Shown piece by piece: positions 54,486-64,000 of a stretch of 64,000 nucleotides of DNA. The stretch covers positions 14,242,000-14,305,999 of the forward strand of contig CM068316.1 in the NCBI GenBank assembly GCA_034766995.1, in the 5' to 3' direction. The notes beneath the pieces were generated by a model. That model was not told where the DNA came from. It did no database searches and saw only the letters and a list, made by a program, of their open reading frames with translations. Source of the stretch: Acanthacorydalis orientalis. Lineage: Eukaryota > Arthropoda > Insecta > Megaloptera > Corydalidae. Within the stretch, counting starts at the first letter, position 1. Each line of letters begins with the position of its first letter. The position numbers and the translations under genes are program-made.

Positions 54486-55224
54486 GTGTATGTTTGTGCA
54501 TGTAATGAATGAAATGTAAAAGTCATAATTTAATTATATTTATAAATATTATAAAATTAAAGTATATTTATAAAGAAGAATAAGAAGAATAACTTAAATT
54601 GTGCGATTAATTAGAATTTCAGTTTAATAATTAGTAAACAAAATGTACGAAAAATATTTGTGTTTTGAATTGGGTTTTATGGATTAAGTAAAATTTAACA
54701 AATTTACTGTGAAAAGGTCTAAATGTAATACAGAAATGCACTAACAAACAATTAGTCTATTTATAATGTCATCGGTAGAAATAAATTAAATATTGATAAA
54801 GATTTTTTTATGGATTTAAAATCTTTATATCGTTTTTTTTAAAAAAAAACTACTTGTGCAATAACGCATAAAGATACTTAAACAGTTTGGTATTAATTCT
54901 GTAACTTGTAAATGTCAATAATTTAATTTTAAAGAATTCGAAATTACAAATATATTCTTATTAAATTTTTTATCTTAAAAAATATTTGTAAACAAAATAA
55001 ATTTCTGTGAAAGAATTAACAAAATTTTGATAAATTGAGAAATATTAAAATGTTGTTGAAATAGTAAAATTATAACGAATACTTTTACTTTAATCAATTT
55101 TTTTCTTAAAATAGTTTATAAAAATTATGAATAGAGTGTAAGATTTGTTGTGCGGAAACAGTAGTTCATTAAAAAATTTAAATTGTTATTATGAAACACA
55201 TATAGTATTAATGACGTATTTAAG

Positions 55225-55227
55225 CAT

Positions 55228-55283
<56 letters not shown>
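55225..55283. repeat. (TA)n array just beyond the Rgk stop codon
   Basis: About 27 TA units, 57-115 bases downstream of the Rgk stop on the minus strand, so probably in its 3' UTR or just past it. Confidence 0.95.
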
Positions 55284-55285
<2 letters not shown>

Positions 55286-55339
55286 GTAAAAAAAATCTTA
55301 ATAGAAACTAATCAACTTGTTTTCTCAAAGAATTTTATT

Positions 55340-55629
55340 TTATAAAACGTGCAAGTTTTCGCAACTCTTTGATTTACTGATATCATTCAGACACATTTTT
55401 TGTAATATTTCTCGTGCTATATTTAAACTGAGACTCGTTTTCGATCCGTGTAATTTTCTTTTACCACTACCTTCCTTCTTCGCATTCTTCTCTGCTAATT
55501 TCTTGTCACGCGATTCACGTAACCGGATCTGTTTCAGTATTCCGACGAGCAGTTCGTCGACATTATGTTGAATACCGCTGGATGTTTCTATAAATTTACA
55601 ATCACGAGAAACAGCTAATGCCTTACCGT
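55340..55629 (-). CDS. Rgk: RGK-family small GTPase, last coding exon (C-terminus)
   Basis: Minus-strand exon of 290 nt after an acceptor (aaaaaaatag). It completes the split Asp codon and reads GKALAVSRDCKFIETSSGIQ, carrying the G5-like ETS, then HNVDELLVGILKQIRLRESR, the last helix of the G domain. A lysine-rich stretch (DKKLAEKNAKKEGSGKRKL) is followed by NIAREILQKMCLNDIS and ends SKSCENLHVL, the conserved RGK C-terminal motif that takes the place of a CAAX box. The basic region and this motif are known in the family to mediate membrane and calmodulin or 14-3-3 binding. The stop TAA at 55340-55342 overlaps an AATAAA hexamer, although the true polyadenylation site may be further on. The reading frame is intact. 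Confidence 0.94.
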
Positions 55630-55969
55630 CTATTTTTTTATTTCATGTCAATTTATTGAATTCCATATTAAAGCAGCGTGAAAGAAAATAATTAATATCA
55701 TTATTTTGAAATAAATTCATTAACACAGTTGATTATTGAAAACAGTGCATGCAATAAATAATATTAATATTCCATTATTTTTTAATAATGTATCCTTACA
55801 TTTTATATATAGTTATTATGCAAATATAAATAAATTCATAAATATGTAATTTTTAATATAAATATTTTGAGATTAAAATTAATCAATCATTAATGTATTC
55901 AATAATTGTTTGTTGATAATTCTCTGCATATCAATTTTTTACATAGATATAGTTGGTTATAAATTTTTA

Positions 55970-56009
<40 letters not shown>

Positions 56010-56115
56010 TAAATAATTGTATAATGGTTACAAATTGGCTATATTTTTTTACAGATGACTGTAGAGATCATTAATATGAATATTTTTTTACACTCTGTCA
56101 TGAAAACAAACAGAG

Positions 56116-56168
<53 letters not shown>

Positions 56169-58613
56169 ATGCTAACAACAGTTGCATTATTGAAAGAGTA
56201 ATAGATATTGAAATGTATTTATTTACTCAAAAATAGCAAGATATCTAATTTTTTCTAGAGTTTATTCAGTATAGTAATTGTCAAGATAAAATATTTTCTC
56301 TTCAGAGTCAATACATTTACAATAATAAACTCTATAACATTCAAGACATGTTCGTTGTCTTGTCAGCAAAATTACTATTTACTCTACGTTTTAAATAATA
56401 AAATAAACAATATAAGTAAACGTTTATTTAAGAGATTTATGCTTGAAAATAACATTTCCTAGTAATTTCAGTGAAATTACGATGGAAAATACGTTTTCTG
56501 TTTATTTAGAACTTTTAGTAAGATCATAGTGTGACCTAAATAATGATAAGAAAAATGTAGATTTAAAAATATTAATAGTAAAATAGTTAATATAAAAATA
56601 ATATATATTTGCGTCAAATTAACATTTAAAATAAAAAAAACTAATTCATAAGAAATATTAAGACACACTACACTTTATACCTACTACTTATATATTTTTT
56701 CTCAATTTTACTGTGAATGATTTGGTCATAAGAAACATATAATTAGAAATTAACATGAAACTATTCTGAAATTTATAAATTTATGAAATATAATTTAAAA
56801 TTTTTTGATCTGACTTGTTTGTGATGTGAACTTTTCGAAATTTTTATCAATATTATGTGTGGTATACTTAAAGAGTGGCACTGATTTGTAATGCAGAAAT
56901 TGATTAAAAAAGGAACCATTGTTAAAATAAGTATAAGTCAAATTTACAAAAATGGATCAAAATTGAGTGATTATATTTCGTCTAAAAAAGAATTAAATTC
57001 AACTGAAACCAAACAAAGCATGATTCTGTTTATGTTGAATCTGTTCTATTGCATACAGTTGCTAAACACGGCCAGAAGTTATCTGGGTCATGAAGATAAT
57101 CGATTTAAGATGATTTACGTGAAGGATGTTGACTACAGCGACTACACAAGAAAATATTAACTTAGTAGCAGAAGTTACATTGGACAACTGGTTATTAAAA
57201 ACAAAGAAATTTCTAAAAGAACAGACTTTTCGAAATTAAACGTATTGTCCATTTTTTTATACTAACTAAAAATATCAAAATTTAGTAAGAGGAATACTAA
57301 GAATTTTAAGTACAGTTCAAAAACAATAAAGAGTGAAATGTTATAAAAATTTTGAGCTTTGTAGTACTGCCAGGAAAAACGCAGTCCAGTCGTTTCTAAC
57401 AAAGATGAAACTTTGGTTTTGTATTATAATTTTCTATTCTAAAGAGATTTCATATAATATTAAAAGGAGATCGGGCTACTAAAAACTCAAAGAAAACCGT
57501 AAGTGATTGGTAATTGATTTGGAAGTACAAAGTAATTTTTTTAAAAACATCTAACTGCTATAAATGTAATTTATAATTTTGATCCTCAACGCTAGTTTCT
57601 CAAATTATAGTAGAAAATCGTCAGAGAAAAATCGGTCTACGGCATTTATTACATAGACAAGCTGAAATTCACATATTTATTGTAATAAAGGCTACTATTC
57701 GTGAATGCGACTTTACAGAGAATCGAACACACATCTTTCAGCTTCGATTTAATCTCTAGAAATTAGTTTCAATTTTTAAAATTGAAAGCCGATCTTAGAG
57801 CCGAGCGATTCAGCACGGTTTTAGAAGTATAGTAATCTGTTTTTGTTCATTTCGTGATTATTTTATTGTAGTACAGAATTTTGTATCAGAAAATATGAAA
57901 ATCGTATTAAAAAATAGCTCTATTTACTTAATTTTTGTATATGTTTTGTTTAAATAAATACAAAGTCTTATAATGTAAGCATTTGGTAAATCATTTTGAT
58001 TTATTAATCTAATATTGCTTCATTACTTAATATTAACTATATGTCGATATTTTTTTTTCTCAACTATAAACCAAAATCTACTTCTTAAGAATTAATACAT
58101 CTGATTTTTTTAACAATGAACAATAGTTTAATGTTTTATATAAGAATCTTGAAGAAAAAATTAGTTAATAGTGCTCTAACATAGAAAGTAGAAAATCTCA
58201 AATCTTTCTTGTTATCAATACTGTTCATTTTATAATTATTATTTCAGACTACAACTGATCTATTTGTCTCAGCGAATTTGTATAAAGTAAATTAATTTTT
58301 TTTAAAAAAATTATAGATAGTTTATTGAAAATTTGTAGGTAATTAGTTGCAATAGTTATTAGATAGGCAGGAAAATAATTGCGGTTCTTGTTACGAATTG
58401 GAAGGTCATAAACCAATATTATTTTACCACCTTTTACAAGAAAAAAGATTTATGTTCATTTTTGTTTAAACACTTGTAAGGGTGTTCTATGATAAAAATA
58501 ATAATTTGTATTTTTAAATTCAATATAGAAAACTGCTTAAAACATCTAAAATAAAAATTTTTTAAAGAAATATTACTTAAAACAGTAACTAAAAAGACAC
58601 ACATACACACAGT

Positions 58614-58667
<54 letters not shown>

Positions 58668-58729
58668 GAAATCATGAATAAATTATAATAAAATATCTTT
58701 TAAGGTAACAAAACAAAATAATAACGTAC
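55630..58729 (-). other. 3.1-kb intron of Rgk
   Basis: The intron joins the two exons in phase 1 (AACG|gtacgt to aaatag|AC). It is AT-rich and holds (TA)n arrays at 55973-56005, 56119-56165 and 58618-58664, and a mariner-like end fragment at 58359-58435. An 89-codon plus-strand frame at 56891-57157 resembles no family I know. Around 57600-57850 the sequence is GC-richer, with a B-box-like string (gtgttcgattctc, minus strand) but no cloverleaf. Confidence 0.85.
58359..58435. mobile_element. Mariner-like end fragment, copy 2, in the Rgk intron
   Basis: Starts TTAGATAGGCAGGAAAATAA TTGCGG after TA and continues gaattggaaggtcataaacc, matching copy 1 at 38756-38831 over about 75 bp with several substitutions. 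It may be a solo end, a tiny MITE or the edge of a longer decayed element. No matching opposite end was found nearby. Confidence 0.6.
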
Positions 58730-59014
58730 CGTTCGCAGAAATCACTCTCGATCTCGCCAAATCAGCCTTGTTACCAACAACGATGACGGATTTCTCTTGT
58801 GTATAATTCTCACGCCATAAATAATTTAAAATGTCTTCAGCGACTTTAAACGAATCACGTGTAACAATTGAATAAACAACTACGCATGCATGTGGTTCAT
58901 ACGTCGATAACGAATTTTCAACCGACATTTCAACAGCAGGATGATCGATGAATATCATTTCGGATTCTTCACCGTCTAGCAGTACACTTACAGTCTTTTC
59001 ACCGAATTCATCAT
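58730..59014 (-). CDS. Rgk: RGK-family small GTPase, internal coding exon (G3-G4 region)
   Basis: Minus-strand exon of 285 nt: 2 nt, 94 codons, 1 nt. It begins after a clear acceptor (attttcag) with DEFGEKTVSVLLDGEESEMI, then FIDHPAVEMSVENSLSTYEP. Here the normal Ras DxxGQ switch II motif is replaced by DHPAVE, the hallmark of RGK (Rad, Gem, Rem) proteins, which do not use the usual GTP hydrolysis mechanism. The base-recognition motif NKAD is intact in VGNKADLARSRV. The exon ends AAC G|gtacgt, and the split codon completes to GAC (Asp) in the last exon. Known role in animals: membrane-associated GTPases that reduce voltage-gated calcium channel current and affect the cytoskeleton; a Drosophila Rgk gene is linked to memory. 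The P-loop exon should lie at higher coordinates on this strand but was not found up to 64000. Confidence 0.93.
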
Positions 59015-59448
59015 CTGAAAATATTAAATAATTTATTTAGTAACATAATATTGTATAGAAGCTATTTTTGAAAATATGTATCTTTAAATGAATTACTTCC
59101 ATAAATTAAAAAAAAATACATTTACAAATTTTCATTGATGTAATAAATCTACTATTATTTTGTGATGTATTTTCTATATATTAAAAATATGTTTCAGATT
59201 TTCATTTAGGAGAATATGCTTTAATATATCTACAGAAAGTATAAACCTTCTTTTGAAGTAGACTCGTGGAAGTTTTATTGACAGAGGAGACAAATCTTAC
59301 CAGATACTTTAGTGAACATTCATTTAATTATTCGTCACTTCATCACTTAATTATTCGTCACGCTTAAGAATTGTCAGAAGTAAACATTAGCCATTTTAAT
59401 TATTTGTAATTGTTCAAGTGTGACAAACTATTTCGTGTTGAGTTTTTG

Positions 59449-59479
<31 letters not shown>

Positions 59480-59720
59480 GGTGACTCGTAAGTCAATAAA
59501 TATATCACTAAATATTTGATATAAATATCAGTTTAAGAAATGTCATAAATATAACTCTTATACAGTGTATGTTTTCTATATGTCACTATTGTGAAATTTA
59601 ATAACTAATGCCTTTTTCATTTTGAAATATATCAAATTGAACATATTTAAAGGTTTTTTTAAAAAAACGAAAATTTTATCTACAACTGATTTAAACGCAT
59701 TGAATTCTAAATCATCCCCA
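59015..59720 (-). other. Rgk intron upstream of the 58730-59014 exon
   Basis: AT-rich, with one short TA array and a local repeat (ttaattattcgtcac twice near 59330). No P-loop-encoding sequence is present. Confidence 0.6.
59449..59477. repeat. Short (TA)n array
   Basis: 14 TA units between Rgk and mariner copy B. Others further right: 60541-60576 (abutting copy B), 61371-61408, 62077-62122 and 63269-63301. Confidence 0.93.
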
Positions 59721-59722
59721 TA

Positions 59723-60530
59723 CGTGGGTCGTTCGAAAAGTATGGTAACAAAGCAAGTTCACATCACTTTTGAGAAAAAATCGATTTTATTTCTCAACAT
59801 AATCTCCATTGAGTGCTATACACTTGACCTGGGGAGTCTGAAAAATACGCATTGATGGCGGTGATGATATCCTCATTCGACGAGAATTTCTACCCACCGA
59901 GCCAAATTTTCAAGTTTAGGAAGAGAAAGAAGTCGTACGGGACTAACTCTGGAGAAAAGAGTGGATGAGGAATCAACTCGAAACCTAATTCGTGGAATTT
60001 TTCCATTGCGGCGGCCATTGTGCAACAGCACGTCGTCCTGATGAAAAAGTACTTTTTTTGTGCGCCAATCTTGGCCAATTTTGTTTCACCTCTTCTTTCA
60101 AACGGTCCAATAATGTTGAATAATAGGCTCGTATTATCGTTTTCCCTTCATTAAGTAATCGATCGGGAATCCCAAAAAACAGTGGCCATTCAACAAAAGT
60201 TCCCAGTCAACAAAAAGGTCTTCACCTTCTTCAACACACTTTACCAGTCGTTGTCCATTGTTCTAACTACTGCTTCGACTCAGGCGTGGAGTGGTGGATC
60301 CATGTTTCATCCACGGTGACGAATCGATGTAAAAATGCCTGCTCATTTTTTCCATTTTTACAGTATCTGCTACAATGCTCGCTTAAAACATCTGTAGAAC
60401 ATGAACAACGCGTTGCTTTTGGATTCAATTTCGCCTATCCTAGTTTGAAAAGTGACACTTGATAGTCGTGATGTTATCAAATTAATGGTGGCGCCACATC
60501 ATAGAAATTTACCAAACTTATCAAACGACC

Positions 60531-60540
<10 letters not shown>
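59723..60540 (-). mobile_element. Mellifera-type mariner, internally deleted copy B
   Basis: The 818-bp minus-strand copy has ends gtcgtttgataagtttgg and ccatacttttcgaacgac, with TA at 59721-59722 and 60541-60542. After a start-like MEK the reading jumps to EQAFLHRFVTVDETWIHHST, keeping the first catalytic Asp (DET). It continues AYYSTLLDRLKEEVKQNWPR in outline, LAHKK, a damaged second Asp region, ELGFELIPHPLFSPELVPYD with the third Asp, FFLFLNLKIWLGG and the last ALNGDYVEK. Several frameshifts separate these. The N-terminal DNA-binding half is deleted at the same point as in the copy at 25101-25936. Confidence 0.85.
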
Positions 60541-60576
<36 letters not shown>

Positions 60577-60580
<4 letters not shown>

Positions 60581-61372
60581 GAGCATAAAAAAAAAATAAC
60601 AAATACCTAAATCTTCCATAAGTATCAAAAACCGTTATGACCAATAATTTAACAAATAACTTAACGCTTGAAAATTGGCAATAAAGTTTCAATAACTGGT
60701 ACACATGTATGAATACAAACATTTTAATCTGTGAATTCCAAATTATTAACAATTTTTACAATCAAAACGACCGATCTTTTTTAATAAAAGATATAATATA
60801 TAAAAGAGCTACATTAAAACTAATTACATGCTTAACAACTCAATTTATTTGATATATTGTCACGTTTATTTTTTAAACATTTTACTTTATGAACGATTTA
60901 TTATTTTCACTAATATTTAATTAAAGTTATTTAGCTTAGTATATAAATCTCATTCAAGCAGAAATTAATTAAATTTTACAAATTATAGTATTTAATATTC
61001 GGTAATGTTTTGTGAGATAAGTATACGGGTAATGAGTTAAATAAAGGTGTAATTTATCTCTAAATGGTTTTAAAGGATTACATATAGCTCGATATTTTCT
61101 CAATGCAATAACTTATAACATAAATTATTTAGCGAAGAAGAATTGGTCTATAAGAAAGTTAAAGCTTTACGTGAGGTTGCATATTTATTATGTACACCGT
61201 TAATAGTATGAAGCAACTTGTCTAAATTTACCAACCATTTATTTTTCGAATGAATATTGTAACCGACATTTTTTATGATGTTTTCAGTTCGAAAACAATC
61301 TGAAATATGCGAGGAATTTCTTTATGAAAAATTATTTCCATACGTATGAAATAGTAACGAAAAAATATGTAC

Positions 61373-61406
<34 letters not shown>

Positions 61407-62072
61407 GTTTATAAATAAATTATAAAAATACATATGCACAGGTATTTTTAACATAAAATATTTACCAGTTTCATTCTGGTTTTACTCAGATATAAAATTT
61501 ATCTCATATTTTATATGAAAATGCTATTATACTCACACACACCACATAAACCTCCATTAATACTTCGTCTAAATTTAGCATAATACATAATATTTTCAAT
61601 CAAATATGAACAAATCTTTAATATTTATTTTTGATATACAAGTTATTTTTCACCAGAAATAATATACTACGACTTAACAGTTAATAAGATGTTTTATAAA
61701 CAGGTCCTTATTCAATCAAAAGAAAGAAATGTCAGAAACTACTAAGAGATATACGACTCTTTTATTAGGTTTCACAGCATAAAAACATTCTTTCATACAT
61801 TTTTTTTCTTTATTTGAACATTTTCATTAGAAAACATATTTCTGTGATATCACACTTTTCATGTTCTTTCAATCTCATTTCATTTGATGTTTTCTATATG
61901 CAGGGATCAAAATAAAGTTGAAATTAAATACTCGATAACATTCTAACTGCTAAAAACCATATGAAGTCACACAAACATTAACAATTTTCAGTATTGTTTT
62001 CGAAAATGGAAAGGATACTGGATAAATTCATATCAAGTGGTGAAAGTTGCTTTATAGAGGAGTGAGAGCACA

Positions 62073-62125
<53 letters not shown>

Positions 62126-63265
62126 GAATTAAGAACTAAACTTTAAAAATATTTAATTATAATTTATATAGTAACTACGATGTTATCAAAAATATATAAA
62201 TTAAAAAAATGCTAGCCGATTTTTCAACTGATATTAACTTTAAATTTTTAAAAATCGTTTTATCTAACCATTCAAATTCTGAATTTTATTTATTTATTAT
62301 TGATTCATCTATCTTCATTATATTGAATTCTAATTCATGAATAACTCGAACAGTTTTTTATACATGGACATAACAAATCAGGCATTCGTTTAAAAATGAA
62401 GTTATGAGTTAATGTTAAGTACAGACTTTTATATGCATAGTAAATAAAGTAACACCAAGTATTAAATTTCGATAGAGACAATTATTAATTATAAAAACAA
62501 AGAATATAAAATGCATGTAACCTCGCAAAGTATAATATGAAAAAAAGTGCAGATGAAATGGAAGAAAATATAATAATATCAAATAATATGCAATCCCAAT
62601 AATTAAATAATAATTAATAGAAATAAAGTTTAAATATATTACATAACATTGTGGAGTTGAATGATTTAATTGTCGAGTATATTTTCTTGTATTAGTATAT
62701 TTATTTCTTTTTAATATATATGAATTATTTTAACCCAGCTGAAATTTACTATTTTTTATATTAATTATATAAATAAACCTACAAAAAGTGAATATAACTG
62801 AAAGTGAATATACAAAAAGTGAATATAACTTTTCAAAAAAAGAAAACGATATATTGTGGTAATCACTTAACTTGGTTTGATTCTAGCTAATGGTCACTGT
62901 ATTTTTTTATTATTAATTTTTAAAATTTACTGTGTTAAGAAAATATTCATCTCGGTTCTTTATTTTTTATTAACTTCTATCAAATCGGCCATAATAATAT
63001 TTGATATTAGTAATTTCAAAATATTAGACCTTTCTTATTTAGTCAAATCAGTTATTTTCTATTTAGATAAATATTCGTTACTTAGATAAATCGGTTCATT
63101 AATTTACATTTTTCAATAAATTATTAAACTCTTTTTGTTGATACTAATGCCTTTTAATTACCTTTTCTCATGATTGTATATTAAAGAAAGATATTAATGA
63201 TTCACTCAAATACCATTTTTCAAGAAATATCAGAGTAAAATTATAGTTAGTATCGTTGTTAAAAT

Positions 63266-63305
<40 letters not shown>

Positions 63306-63923
63306 CCCCAAACTTTTTTTCACCAATTTGTCCAATAATTTTTCAATAAAGATCAATTTTGAAATCGATTTTTCCAATATAATTAATTATTGTATATTAT
63401 GGTATGTTAATGTGCATTAAAAAACAATATTTTTATACTTAGACGATAACTAAACACAAGTATTTTAACACATCAAGTCTACACCAAAGAAATATTATTT
63501 TATGTTATGAGATCCAGCCAATCATGCATTATCATTACAAGAAAGCATTAAGAACTTTTAACATTGTAAATTTTTCATTAATTCATTTTTAAATGACAAA
63601 TTATTTTAAATACATTTTCGATAAGGTGATATATTATTTTTAATCTTAATTTCGGCATATCAACAATTGCTTTCTCTATTATAAGAATTGAACCATGTAC
63701 ATCCCTTATTTTTATAACAATCTAGAAGTTTCTGTTAAGGTTGACTCCTTTTATTTGAAGCGTTCGAGGCAATGTCTTTTAATGAAAGATGACATCGCCA
63801 TGAGGTTAGTTTCAAACTCATTCAATTAACAATACAACGTGCTAACAATCTTGCTACAAACGTTTGTTTCTTCTATATTATTTTCTTATTCTCTTTATAT
63901 ATTTTTTAATATTCTGTTACATT

Positions 63924-63926
<3 letters not shown>
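60577..63926. other. AT-rich stretch, probably Rgk intron
   Basis: No earlier Rgk exon (GKT/S P-loop) could be read on the minus strand, so this is presumably intronic if the gene continues to the right. Frames at 62877 and 63168 are low-complexity. Confidence 0.5.
62781..62830. repeat. Short direct repeat, 19 bp twice
   Basis: acaaaaagtgaatataact occurs at 62781-62799 and 62812-62830, with a partial third copy (gaaagtgaatat) between them, as expected from replication slippage. Confidence 0.85.

Positions 63927-63995
<69 letters not shown>
63927..63995. repeat. (TA)n array at the window edge
   Basis: About 34 TA units ending five bases before the window stops. Confidence 0.97.
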
Positions 63996-63996
<1 letters not shown>

Positions 63997-64000
63997 TAAA

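Noticed and set aside
56891..57160. 89-codon plus-strand frame inside the Rgk intron
   Set aside because: Mixed residues but no family signature, splice border or supporting context; chance frame or old transposon piece.
57700..57760. B-box-like gtgttcgattctc on the minus strand in the Rgk intron
   Set aside because: No cloverleaf or A box at proper distance.
63750..63820. Donor-like atgag|gttagt after short ATG frames
   Set aside because: Frames are very short, direction is ambiguous and no acceptor or conserved peptide supports an exon.

Overview
The window is a very AT-rich stretch of an insect nuclear genome. Three things point there: a lola-like (batman) BTB gene and an RGK-family GTPase gene of the insect type, both with spliceosomal introns; many degraded mariner, Tigger/pogo and TTAA-target transposons; and dozens of (TA)n, (CT)n and (CA)n microsatellites. 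The composition and these element families would suit a hymenopteran such as a bee or wasp, but no lineage-diagnostic sequence was found, so that is inference.

Only two protein-coding genes can be identified with confidence. lolal lies complete on the plus strand (40069-40515) as two coding exons separated by a 66-bp intron. The 3' half of an Rgk GTPase gene lies on the minus strand: a G3/G4-bearing exon at 58730-59014 and a last exon at 55340-55629, with a 3.1-kb intron between them. Its 5' exons, carrying the P-loop, were not found and are probably beyond the right edge. The two genes are convergent, with stop codons about 14.8 kb apart. Three further sites look like gene edges but are unproven: a possible 13-codon first exon with a strong donor at 19798-19836, a CpG-richer island at 15380-15930, and a smaller island on the minus strand near 9700-9950.

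Layout. 1-9.1 kb: AT-rich sequence with microsatellites. 9.2-10.2 kb: GC-richer island. 10.2-13.4 kb: AT-rich. 13.45-15.1 kb: a Tigger-like element inserted in a mariner remnant. 15.4-15.95 kb: CpG-richer island. 16.5-17.1 kb: a diverged tandem duplication and a 19-bp-stem hairpin. 19.6-20.7 kb: candidate first exon, a 300-bp compound TA array and a mariner fragment. 20.98-22.0 kb: one TTAA-flanked element nested in another. 24.3-25.9 kb: two more mariner remnants. 27.1-27.4 kb: a probable retroelement tail. 29.5-30.75 kb: a nearly full-length dead mariner with both terminal repeats. 36.0-36.3 kb: a MITE-like element. 40 kb: lolal. 41-55 kb: AT-rich with a second diverged tandem duplication near 52 kb. 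55.3-59 kb: Rgk. 59.7-60.5 kb: an inverted mariner copy with the same internal deletion as the one at 25.1 kb.

Nothing in the window looks like a new functional system. The most informative features are the two nested insertions, which give relative ages, the deletion junction shared by two mariner copies, and the repeated contact between mariner-type ends and (TA)n arrays. All sequence-family statements rest on reading motifs by eye; no database search or alignment was run.
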